Shown here piece by piece: positions 10,097 to 20,800 of a stretch of 64,000 nucleotides of DNA. The translations under genes and the position numbers were made by a program. Position 1 is the first letter of the stretch, and each line of letters begins with the position of its first letter. Below the pieces are notes generated by a model. It had not been told where the DNA came from. It was given only the letters and a program-made list of their open reading frames with translations, and made no database searches. This DNA is from Hypomesus transpacificus (Eukaryota > Chordata > Actinopteri > Osmeriformes > Osmeridae): the NCBI RefSeq assembly GCF_021917145.1, contig NC_061083.1, positions 1,257,951 to 1,321,950 on the forward strand. Reading direction: 5' to 3'.

Positions 10097-11612
10097 ATGA
10101 AGAGAGCTAACGTCTTTATTCTGCTTCTTGCTGGTGTGTTGGTCAATGGAAAAGGTATGCTTCATGTCACGTGTGAGGTTGAGGATTAAAGCCTGAGCAT
10201 ATGTGTAGCAGAGTAACTCAAAATGTGGACTTAATATTTCAATCAAAAAGCAATGTGTGTGGTCTGAAAAAAAAAAAGGGGGAGGTGCTGATTACTACAG
10301 TGATCAATTAAGTTTTTCCTGTGCCATTGTTTGTGTGTTACAGACCTCCGCTGGCAGAATAACTATGACGAGCCATTATTTTTTAACTGCCCTTCAGGAC
10401 AATCCATCACTCACATAGCGAGGTGATTCCTTACATTCCGTACAACTAATCTTCTGCAAAACCTGAATTCTGACTCACAAGCACAGATTTCCAAATCAAA
10501 GTGAGCTTTTTAATGCTGCAGTGCTAACCCTAACCCTTTCTCAAGCTGTTGCATAACAACAGAGTTGCTGTTGATTCAGGTTTACCATTTTCCATTTTGA
10601 GAAATTAAACTGTGGTTTAACTCTGCATTTTGGATTTAGGTTATTGCAATAGCCTTCCGGACAAAACATTTCGGCAACAATAATACCTTCAACTTGCATA
10701 AATGTTTGTTTTTGTATAAATTCAACTTTTAATTTCTTCATTGTAATGTATTTATCACATTTTAGTGAGCATAGCAACAAACATGAAGACCGTGTGTGGG
10801 ACTTTAGGTGCAAAGCCACGTTTGACTCAGCAACTACCTGCTTTACATCTTCCTACGTAAATGACTTTGATGAAGTTTTGACCTACCAATGCCCAAGCTC
10901 ACAAGTAATCACTGGGATGAACAGCTATCATAAGAACAAGCATTAGGACAGAAGGTGAGATGTAAATGAATCACTAATCACATGAAATAAATACAAATCT
11001 TCAAGTTGTGACTTTGTCAAATCAAACGAAATAACTAGGGCTTTACAATGATGGTAACATTTAAAGACATTTGGGGATTAAATGGTGCAAAATCTTCCTA
11101 GAGGTGACACAGGGTTGACGGAGGCACTGTTTTTGTTGAACAACCCTACTATAATTTGAATTGCAAGGTCAATACAAAACATATATCATAATTCAAACCT
11201 CATTTCCACCATTGTACAGATGGAAGTTCACCTGCTGTGGAGCCAGCAACTTCTGTACTGATAAATGCCAGTGGACAAACTACGTAAACTCGTTTGATGA
11301 GGCCTTCGCTTTTGATGTCCCACTAAATACCTACCTGATTGGAGCTGAAAGCTACCATGAAAACAAGCATGAGTGAGTATGATTATTCATTGGTACTGTA
11401 TGCAAATGTAACAGATTCCAAGTATTTTCTCTCTCGGTGTGTGTGCGTGTATCTACAGTATCTGTGTGTCATATTTTTGCTTTTGGATTAAACAAGCTTC
11501 AGCAAAGAATAAATTGACTACAAAACTAACAGGAACAAAATGTCTGTTTGTCTTGTGTACTTTCAGAGATCGTCGCTGGAAATACCAATACTGTACCAGA
11601 AGGTCATGCTGA
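10097..11612 (+). pseudogene. Dermatopontin-like copy 3, premature stop in exon 3
   Basis: All five exons align with copies 1 and 2: 10097-10154, 10344-10422, 10766-10954, 11220-11372 and 11567-11612. All eight splice borders and the final TGA are intact. However, codon 106 (10944-10946) is TAG where both other copies have GAG, within the NKHEDRR motif. This would cut the product to 105 residues and remove the second and third DR-x-W motifs and half of the cysteines. Other changes (GQSITHIA, NDFDEVLTYQCPSSQ, TDKCQW, TRRSC) show it is an older copy. It may be a pseudogene, a null allele in this individual or a sequencing error at one base; the otherwise clean frame suggests the stop is recent. 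Confidence 0.8.
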
Positions 11613-11699
11613 ATCTATAACTGATTCTTCGAACAATCAGATTATTTTATCCATTGTTGTCTCTTGATAATCTTGAAAGAAATTCATGATTAAAGATAC

Positions 11700-12366
11700 T
11701 TGCATTAAATTATGATGTTTCATTTCACGTGTAAATGATTGATTGTGCTTGGTTTTTGGTAAGATATAATCTCTATACAGTACTGCAATGGACGGCAAAT
11801 GGTTATCTCAGACAATAATTACTAAAACATCTATTGTTTGCTTCCCTTCTGTTGTAAATGTAAAGATTTTAATTGGACCTTTTTATTATTGTCATGCACT
11901 TAATCACAAGAGATTTTTAGACAGTTGTTCATTCCTATTTCTGAACTCTCTGAATTCAGCCTGTCAGGGTTGTGACCCTTTGTTGGCCACCAGAGGCCCT
12001 CGCTGTGTTTTCTTGGTTTTGGTTCTGTTAATCTGTTCTCATTAGGACATATAGTTTTCACCTGTGCCTTGTTTGTTCTGTGCTTTTTAAGTGGCTTGGA
12101 TTCTTAGTTCTGTGCATAGTTTTTCTCACATGCCACAGTGTACATTAGAGTTCCATGGTTATGCTTATTGGAGGTTTGTTTTTTGTATATTTTCTATTTC
12201 CAATAAAAGAAGGAAAGACGCATATTTTGAGAATGTCTTCTTTTGAGTCTGCGTTTGACATTTTACTACATTTACAGTATACACACAATACAATCACACA
12301 TATGTATACATATACACACAGCATTAGACAATACACACATTCAAAACAGTCACACTCTAAAATATT
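11700..12366. other. Intergenic, repeat-like, no gene
   Basis: About 11960-12140 (CTGTCAGGGTTGTGACCC onward) looks like a dispersed fish repeat. 12280-12340 is rich in CA/TA simple sequence. No host exon is visible. Confidence 0.45.
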
Positions 12367-12869
12367 GTAACAACCTGTGATGTTCATAGAGGAGTCGGGG
12401 TCAAACAGTAGGAGCACTGGGGGGTTTATTAACAATACACAGACAGTTGTGGGCCACTGTCTACGCCTAACTTAGAACAGTAAAATGCCTAATACCGCTG
12501 TTAACCTAATACTGTACCTTGACTAACTAGTTGCTTCGCTACAGGTATTGTTGCACTCAAGAATGGAGTAAAACAAAAGAGAGATGCCTGCCAAAACACC
12601 CCTATATATAGGCTACAGCTAAAAGACCCCCTAGACACACCCCCAGCTATACCACAAGCCATCGACTCCCGAGGGCCCAAACAAAGTCATTAAGGTGACC
12701 TGGAGGTCTCCTCTCTCTCTGAGGTCTGGTTGAGTTCTCCCCGAGTGTCTCCTCTCTTACAGCCGCAGCTGGTGACCCTGTTTGTGCCTCCGTAAAGGCG
12801 TCCTCCGGCCAACCTGCCCCCTGACTGTCCCCACTGTCTGTTTGGTCACCCCCCATTGTCTGTCTGTCC
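12367..12869 (-). mobile_element. Probable LTR of a Ty3/gypsy element
   Basis: The segment starts with TGTAACAACC and lies directly after the integrase C-terminus when read on the minus strand, where a 3' LTR belongs. It contains TTTATT near 12426 (AATAAA on the minus strand) and CTATATATAG near 12602, plausible polyadenylation and TATA signals. No second LTR copy is in the window, so this is inferred from position. Confidence 0.45.
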
Positions 12870-14370
12870 CTATAAGCAGCCAGCCTGTCTCACCACTACC
12901 TTGCGCCTCCTTAGTGGAGTTTGGATCCGGTACACAACCTCCCCCACACGCTCTAAGATCAGGCAAGGCCCTAGCCACGCTCTGTCTAACTTAGGGCACC
13001 GTCCCTTTTTCCTGACTGGGTGTATCCACACCAACTTGCCTGCTTCAAAGTGGCGCCCTCTCGTATGCACATCGCAGTGCCGCTTCTGTCGCATGCCTGC
13101 GCTCAGTAGCTGTTCCCTGGCGTATGCATGGGCAGCCTCAAGCCTGTCCTGTAGCCAATTTACGTATTAAAAATACAAATGATGAGTAAGTGTATTCCGT
13201 TACAGTTACAATGTAAATAGTTGGTATTTAGAATACAGTTACATTGTTGAAATCAATGGATTACATTACGATACTTTTCTGTTTCAGGAGTTTATTCACT
13301 CTCTAAATGCATTAAGGTAACTCCATGCATTTCCCAGAACTTTTATCTGGTGGTTTCTATACACTATACGTACACAACTACATATATCGCTCCCATGTCA
13401 TTGCCTCTCGTTCTTTCCTTCTGCAATGCTATTGGCTAAGCCAATGCATGGCCATCACATGCATGGGGGATGCAAACTCACGTACCATGGTTGGCCAAAG
13501 CATGCCTCTCATCCACTCTCAAGTAGTTCTTAAGAGTCACGTACGAGGGTTCTTACGATCATGTTTGGGAAACGCACGTAAGAGGTAACGATGGTTCGTT
13601 ATTTTGCTAGTCGGGAACCCTCGTAACAACTAAGATCCATTGTTATCGGGAAACACAGTTTAGTAAGCAGGATTTGATGGCCGCATTCCTGCACTTGTAA
13701 AATGCAATTCAATGTGGAAGTAATCCAAGTATTCAGAATGAATGTACAAATACATTTTTGGGCATGTATTCTGTATTCTGTAATGAAACACTGCCTGTAG
13801 CCTGTTCAGGCGTAGTCTAGGCCAGCCAGCATTGATGTTTCCTCTGGCGGTTTCACCATTTCAGCTGGCGTGCAACACTCCCTACCCAGTATGAGAATAG
13901 CCAGTGAGCAGCCAATGGGAGTCCTGGACAGCTGACCGACAAGCTATGAGGACCAGGGAAAGGTGAGTGTCTCAATTCTTCTGGTGGTTTGCTGTCACTA
14001 TGGCCAACTGTTGTGCTAAGGCCCAGTTGAATCGCTCCAGACCTACGCTCTGAGGGTGAAGCGGGGTGGTGTGGGTCTTCTCCACCCCCAGTCGTTGGCA
14101 CATTTCCGCAAACACCTTTCACTCAAAGTTCCTTCCCTAGTGGCTGTGAATCGACTCAGGCACCCCAAACCTTCTGATCAGCCCGCCCAGTAAAGCGTCA
14201 ACGACCGTCTCCGCCTCCTGGTCAGGGAGGGCGTATACTTCCGGCCATTTGGTGAAATAGCCCATTACCTTCAACACCTACTTATTACCCCTTTCTGAAA
14301 CTGGGAAGGGCCCCATTACGTCCACCCCCACCATTTTCAAAGCTGCCCCTATGGGGAACTGTTGTAATTG
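12870..14370 (-). mobile_element. Ty3/gypsy retrotransposon integrase, decayed and interrupted
   Basis: On the minus strand, 14370-13794 gives a decayed integrase core (MVGVDVMGPFPVSERGNK, VMGYFTKWPEVYALPDQEA, LIRRFGVPESIHS, MCQRLGVEKTHTTPLHPQS) with stops replacing residues, including one next to the usual second catalytic aspartate. After a 637-bp insertion the frame resumes at 13147-12870 with the integrase C-terminal domain (LEAAHAYAREQLLSAGMRQK, TRGRHFEAGKLVWIHP, RKKGRCPKLDRAWLGPC, ERVGEVVYRIQ). Integrase would insert the retrotransposon cDNA; this one is dead. The LTR-like segment at 12367-12869 follows it. Confidence 0.8.
13157..13793. mobile_element. 637-bp insertion nested in the gypsy integrase, 9-bp target duplication
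   Basis: CCTGTAGCC stands on both sides (13148-13156 and 13794-13802). Removing the insert and one copy rejoins the integrase reading, RLNRLQ to RLEAAHAYARE. The right end reads GAAACACTG, whose complement CAGTGTTTC resembles some hAT termini, but the left end does not match it, so the class is uncertain. No coding capacity is recognised. Confidence 0.65.
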
Positions 14371-14384
14371 GGACTTTCTAGGTC

Positions 14385-14560
14385 AGGGGTGACTGTCTAG
14401 GTCAGGGGTGTTCAATCCTGGTCCTTGTGAGCCCCTGTCCTGCATGTTTTAGATGTTTCCCTGCTCCAGCACACCTGATTCAAATGAATGGTCATTACCC
14501 GGCTTCCACAGAGCTTGATAACAACCCATTCATTTAAACTTGGAACATCTTCAGTCGCTC
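14385..14560. repeat. Dispersed fish repeat
   Basis: The block from CAGGGGTGTTCAATCCTGGT through CCCTGCTCCAGCACACCTGA to the CATTCATTTAAA region resembles a short non-autonomous repeat common in fish introns. A 17-base piece (GTCTAGGTCAGGGGTGA-like) is duplicated just before it at 14378-14410. Assignment is from memory. Confidence 0.4.
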
Positions 14561-14876
14561 AGACGTAAGAACAGGAAGGCTAGCGTAATTCCGCAGACCT
14601 ACGCAGATTTTCAGTCTGAATAACGGCAGAAAATGTGAAAAAGAATCTGCGTAATATGTGGAAAAAATCTGCGTCTGTGTTTTGCCTCGCCACATTTTTT
14701 TATAAGCACGGAGAACAAAAGAAACAAAGATTCACATTATATATGGTTAATTAACCAAAGTGGTTGTTTTAATATAACATTTTTGTATACACCAAAACAA
14801 GGATATGGTATTAGATATGAGCAATACAAGAGAGAGTAAGATGAATGGAGGAAAAAATCCTATTCTTTAGGCATGC
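14561..14876. other. Probable 3' flank / 3' UTR of C7
   Basis: Lies just downstream of the C7 stop codon on the minus strand. No coding feature is seen. Confidence 0.4.
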
Positions 14877-17800
14877 TCAAGCCTTACATGGCAGGATGCT
14901 GACAACTATTATCTTCTCTCCGTTGCACCTTCGCCGTCCTGCCTCACACTCTGTCATTGTCTGGGAGACAGAGGCATCGCCAACGCGCACACACACACTC
15001 AATCCTGGCCCAACACATTCTGTTTCGTCCTTGCAGCGACACACATTGGTCTGGTCTATCAAAAGAGGGCAGTTGAAAACAGTTTGAGATTACAAGTGTT
15101 CTAAGGTGTATATCTGTTTTATATATCAAATGATATGCCATTGAATACATCTATACCATTGCAGGTCTGCCACAACTGGCACTTATTGCAGGGTGTTGAT
15201 TCATGGTTTGGCCACTCGCAGCTGTTGTCCTCTGCCAACTTCATGCTCATTCCCATACATTGAACAGCATGCATCTTGCACACGCTGATTAGGTCTGTCC
15301 GCCCTCTCTTAATATTGGTGGCACACACCTCCAAAGATGACCTGGCCAACGCAGCAACAAGAAAATCATACTCTGAATAATAAAAATATTCTATAAAATT
15401 ATCTAGGAAAACACTGTAAGATTGATGAGAGAAAATATTGTAGGAGAGCCTACGGGCATTCATTGGGAGTTCTGCATACACATGCTTGGTCCACTGTTTT
15501 TTCCCAAGATTTGCACTTAATATCCGCAGTGCGGGTGGGGTCTGGTGCTGCAACCTCTGGAAAAAGTGATGGTTAGATATGGAAGTTGATTTAAGTCGGC
15601 AAACTGATACAGGTTTATAATACAAATATACTGTATACATTATATTAGGCGGGCACATATGTGAGACCATTAACACAGATCATCAAGTGTATTGGTGTTA
15701 ACTCTGCTCACAGTGCTGGCAGAGGCAGAGGAACTTACCCTCACTACATTCAATGTTTTGTGGATTTGGTGACCATCTCAGACTAGAGTCACATATGATC
15801 TCTGTTTCTCCAAGCACTAATCTGCCCTGAGGACAAGACAGTGTGATCTTCTGTCCTATGTCATAGGAGGTGTTCCAGACAGACGCTGTGACTTGATCAG
15901 AAAGTATAGGAACGCCACACTTTGATCCTGGGAATGACAAGTATAGAAGCCAGCAGATTAAACTGGAAGAAGGCCAAAGAGGGACAAAGATGAGAAGAGG
16001 TGTGAGTGAGAGAGATGGAATGGTTGAGCGATATGATCATTTAGCAAACTGTTTTAGCTTTTGATCTGCAGAACTGGATTCAAACAGTCTAGTTATGCCC
16101 ATCCCCAAGGATGGACAGTTTGAAGAAAACAAAGTGGTGGGATCAACTCCCCACCTCCATCAGAGACACTGACTCTCTTTCCACCTTCAAGAAAAAGGCT
16201 CAAGACGCACTTGTTCCGGGAGTACAATGGTACTTAGGAATGGCTTGCTTGACCCGATGTTAGTTTCCTCAAGGATCACAATGACTCTTACTTAGGGGTT
16301 GTTGCTCTTGTTGTTAGTGGTAACTGATTACAATTGTTGTACACGCTGTGATATATTGTTTTTATTGTTGCTTATTTTTCTAAAGGTACACTAGCACTGT
16401 ATTGCTTAGGTCAACCCATTAAATGTGCTTCCTGGGCATAAGAGTGACCAAGGTGAATTGTCTTAAAATAAATACTTTTCTTAATGTAACGCAAAACTAA
16501 CTTAACGCCTTACTCTCAACAGCAAGTAAGTAGGTAACGTAACTAGTTACTTTACAAGACACGTAACTGCAATTAGTTATGTTAAAAAGTAACATTACCC
16601 AACTCTGGTGCTGACGTTGTGACAGGTGCTGACGTTGTGACGTTAGGCTAGCACTGAGGTCCCTGGGTGCACACACTTTATGCCACAAAAACGTTGTAGC
16701 CTCTTAAACCGTGCAAAGGAATGTAAATCCCAGTACAAGGCAGAGTAATACAACCCAACGCAATCACTATCAAAACAAACCTTTTGACACCAACATTGTC
16801 TATGTAGCCCAAATATTGAGGGATCCTTAGGGGTGGGAAAATAAATAATGATAAAGAATAAATATATATGAGAGAGAACAAAGGTTTTCTTGCCGAAGGC
16901 AAGCAAATCCAATAATACCACCAATGACAATAGGTTTTCTCCTGAAGGAGCAATCCAAATAAGAGTAGATTTCCACCTGACCAAGGAATCCAATTACAAA
17001 GCACATTGAGTGTCATATTAACACTGTCTTACTCTTGCAATGTCTTTCAGGTGTCGTCCACGTTTTATCACTTTTGCACTCAGCAGTCTTTTCACCAACC
17101 AGATAGTAACCATCAATGCAGGTGTACTCAACTGTAGTGCCCATCAAATGCACATCTCTGAGGTTCTGAGAAAGAGGAAAATACAGGGAAATTAACTCAA
17201 ACACATCCTCAGAGATGGCAAGTGAACAGATGGGAGAGATGCTCATGAATGGTTCTGTGCTACATAGCTTAGCAAAACACAAAATAACAGTTCAAAATCA
17301 AGCCTATAGAATAATATGACATACTATGTAGTACAGTACATAGAATAAAGGGTACCTAAAAAATTGCCAGAATTGTCAATGAAAGCATGTCAATTATACA
17401 TTGTCTACATTGATTATCTTTTGTAAAGAGAGAGAGTAAACCTATTTACTAATTATTCAGAAGTGTTATGTTTTGTCCAGTATGCTCCACCAATATCTAA
17501 GGCTGAACATTTGTTTTCTCCCATTGAGTCAAAGTTTAATAAATTGTGTCTGACGTGTTTGAGGCAGAGCTCCAAAAATAAGTGCTCCTCACCAGGACAA
17601 AGCCATTGTATAAAGGAGGAGGATATGTGCAAGCCTCCTTTGCTGGCAGAGAAGAGTCAAAGCACTGAGGTTCCATGTTCCTATACCGAGAAAGAAAGAG
17701 ACACAAACCGACAAGGTAGAGAGGTCATTTACCAGGGTACCTACTGAAAACTCATGCATCAGCAGAGACTTAGAAGGTCCTTACTTGATGTCCTCCAGGT

Positions 17801-20800
17801 CATCATCCCAAATTTCTCTCTCCGCAGTCTCGCCAATACAATGCTGACCGCCATTTTGAGGGGCAGGGTTATTGCACTGTCGAGTTCTCCTCATCACACC
17901 TCCAGTAGAGGAAGTCCAGTCAGACCAACAGGACCACCTTCCATGGATCACACCTGGGAGAGAGAAGGAAGGATGTAGTGATGGAGAGAATGATGGAGTG
18001 GAGAGTAAAGAGAGATGAACAGTGAAGGAGAAAGAGAAGCAGTGTGGAATTGTGAAAGTGTGAGATGTGCTGCATGAGTGTGTTTCTGCATATGTCTGTA
18101 CACAGTATGTAATGGTCATGCCAGACAGCAAACTCCAAGCATGATTTTAGGAGTACATATTTTCATTTAACTCAGACAAGATAGAAACCAAAGAGGATGG
18201 GGGGATTGAGAGCAGCGGTAGAAAAAAAAAAAGAAAAAAAACATTTTGGATGCTTATCTTGAAAATGGTGTTCATGGCTCTTCTTACTTTTGAAGGCACT
18301 AATCAAAATGGTGTTCATGGCTCTTCTTACTTTTGAAGGCACTAATCAAAATGGTGTTCATGGCTCTTCTTACTTTTGAAGGCACTAATCAAAATGGTGT
18401 TCATGGCTCTTCTTACTTTTGAAGGCACTAATCAAAATGGTGTTCATGGCTCTTCTTACTTTTGAAGGCACTAATCAAAATGGTGTTCATGGCTCTTCTT
18501 ACTTTTGAAGGCACTAATCAAAATGGTGTTCATGGCTCTTCTTACTTTTGAAGGCACTAATCAAAATGGTGTTCATGGCTCTTCTTACTTTTGAAGGCAC
18601 TAATCAAAATGGTGTTCATGGCTCTTCTTACTTTTGAAGGCACTAATCATTTTGCTTCTTGGTGGACAGTCCAGGTTGAACAATGTTTATGTCAACAACA
18701 TGTTCCTTAAATCCAGTGAAGTGTATTTTTTGTGTTGTTTGTGCTTAGCTTTTTTATCTCAATAGTTCCTGTACCTTCTTGTTTTTTTATTGAACTCCAA
18801 GTCACCCTAATCAGTACCATTCAGTTTTTAGCTTAGCTTTTACAGTATAATAAAAACTTGAGCCTCACACACATACAACTCACTCTCAGTCTGCACACCT
18901 TATCACTGGACACCACACAACACAGCACCACTGAATACTACACCATACCACTGCACCACAGTCTGACCTACCTGCCTGTTCCTCCACATCTGTTCCAGTT
19001 TCACAAGCATCACCTTTGGTGCCAGGCTTACAGAGGCATTTACAGATGTCTTTATCCCTTAAAGCGACACCATTGTTCTGGCAAGGTCTACAGCGGCAGG
19101 CGTGTCTCTCTGCGAGGTACTGTTCTATGGCCCGCCTCAGGTAGATCTTCTTTAGCCCCGCACACTGGACCTCCTTCACCAACTCAGAGATGGGGGCCAG
19201 CTAAGACACAACACCATGCCACAGGACGTTAAGACTACTCAACGAGATGTATGAACACACAAAACGACGTGATATAACACAAGATAAAATAATGAACAGT
19301 GCCATCTTGTGACTGTGATATATAAGTGACACAGACACAACATTAACCTATAAATGGCATGTGTCAGTCTTTTTGATCATCCTGAGTTTGTCTCTGGTGA
19401 CAACAGACCCACGTGACTCTCTCTTACCTTTTCTTTAAACACCCCTGGAAAGCTCTTGAGTGAGTCGGCCCAGTTCTTGTAGATTCTCCCATTCTCTTCT
19501 GGGTTTCGTAGGTCTAAGTGTTTCAGGCCTTCGACATGCTCGGTATATCCTCCAGTCACAATTACATCTTGTACAGTGTCATTCTCAGAAAGATCTGTTC
19601 AAATGACCAAATGTTGATGTTTAGTTAATAAATAATCCAGCTGTGAATATTCCCTTCTTGAACAGCATCACAACTCTTTTCTGATGTGAGAACAAGACAA
19701 TCCCAATAAATAAATCCTCAATGCAAACGTTTTCATTGTCTTCATAGTCATCAGAGTTATACGTGTCCACGTTACATGATCTCACCTTCGTTGAATGGCG
19801 CTTTGTCGCTGGAGTCAGTTGTGCATTTTTCAGTCGTCCATTTAATAAATAGAAAGGAACGTTTTTTCTTGACACACTTATTATAGTCCCACTTCACAGA
19901 CTCTGTTGACACATTCAACAGGGTCAGCTCTCTTACAAATTGTACAGTATTACAGTGCGTGCATCGTACGTATCTATTTTGGAAGATCCACGTGTCCAGA
20001 TTTGAAGTTGTTTATACAGACTTTATGTATGTGTGCTATACTTTATGTAAGTAGTGTGATGGTGTCAGACTCTTACCAATCTTCTTAACTGTCTTCTCGG
20101 TGAGGCTGGTGAGGATTCTAAATTTACCCCCAAATGTTCCCCTAGTTCGGTAATGGGTTCCAAATCTCTCAAGAACCTTGCTGTAGCTGGCATAGTCATA
20201 CACGTTGGGCAGCCGAGTCAGAGCTTTCCAGAACTCCTCTGAGAGAGTGAGATGGCGCGGGGCATTACTCTGGTACTGAGCCATCTCTATTTCATTGTCG
20301 ATTGTCATCAGCATGTTTTTCTGCAGTAAAGAAATATAAGTTATTTCCTGGTTCCTGGTTGAACTAAAATGGTTGAAAGAAAAATGTAATGATCAAATTT
20401 GTACCCAAAAAGTGTTCTTTAAAAGTCTGTTACAAATATTTCTTAATGGTTCTAGGCAGTATCTTACTAATTTGTTTCACAGATTGTACTCAGTTGTGTA
20501 ACTTTATATTACACATAATGCGAAACAGAGGGGGAGATGGGATGACTCTACACCTCTTTGACCTTCTGACCTCAACCACAGGACACCTTCCTGTTCTCGG
20601 AAGTCTATTAAAAATGTAATATGACGATCCATATTTGGGATCAATTTCTTATTTCTTGTTAGTTAGCCTGCTGCATCGAATCAGCGCTGAAGTGTAGTAC
20701 CTACCCTTTCCGTTCAGAGTTAATGTAATGTTGTTTTCCATTTGGGGGAACGTGATTTTGTATTGGGGGAGGTGAACAAGTCATCCGATTTGGGGGGAGT

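Noticed and set aside
13853..14122. 89-residue minus-strand frame as a gene
   Set aside because: The neighbouring frame carries the gypsy integrase motifs; this one is a shadow.
18262..18648. CRISPR-like array
   Set aside because: The 43-bp units are back to back with no spacers, in a vertebrate intron. It is a minisatellite.
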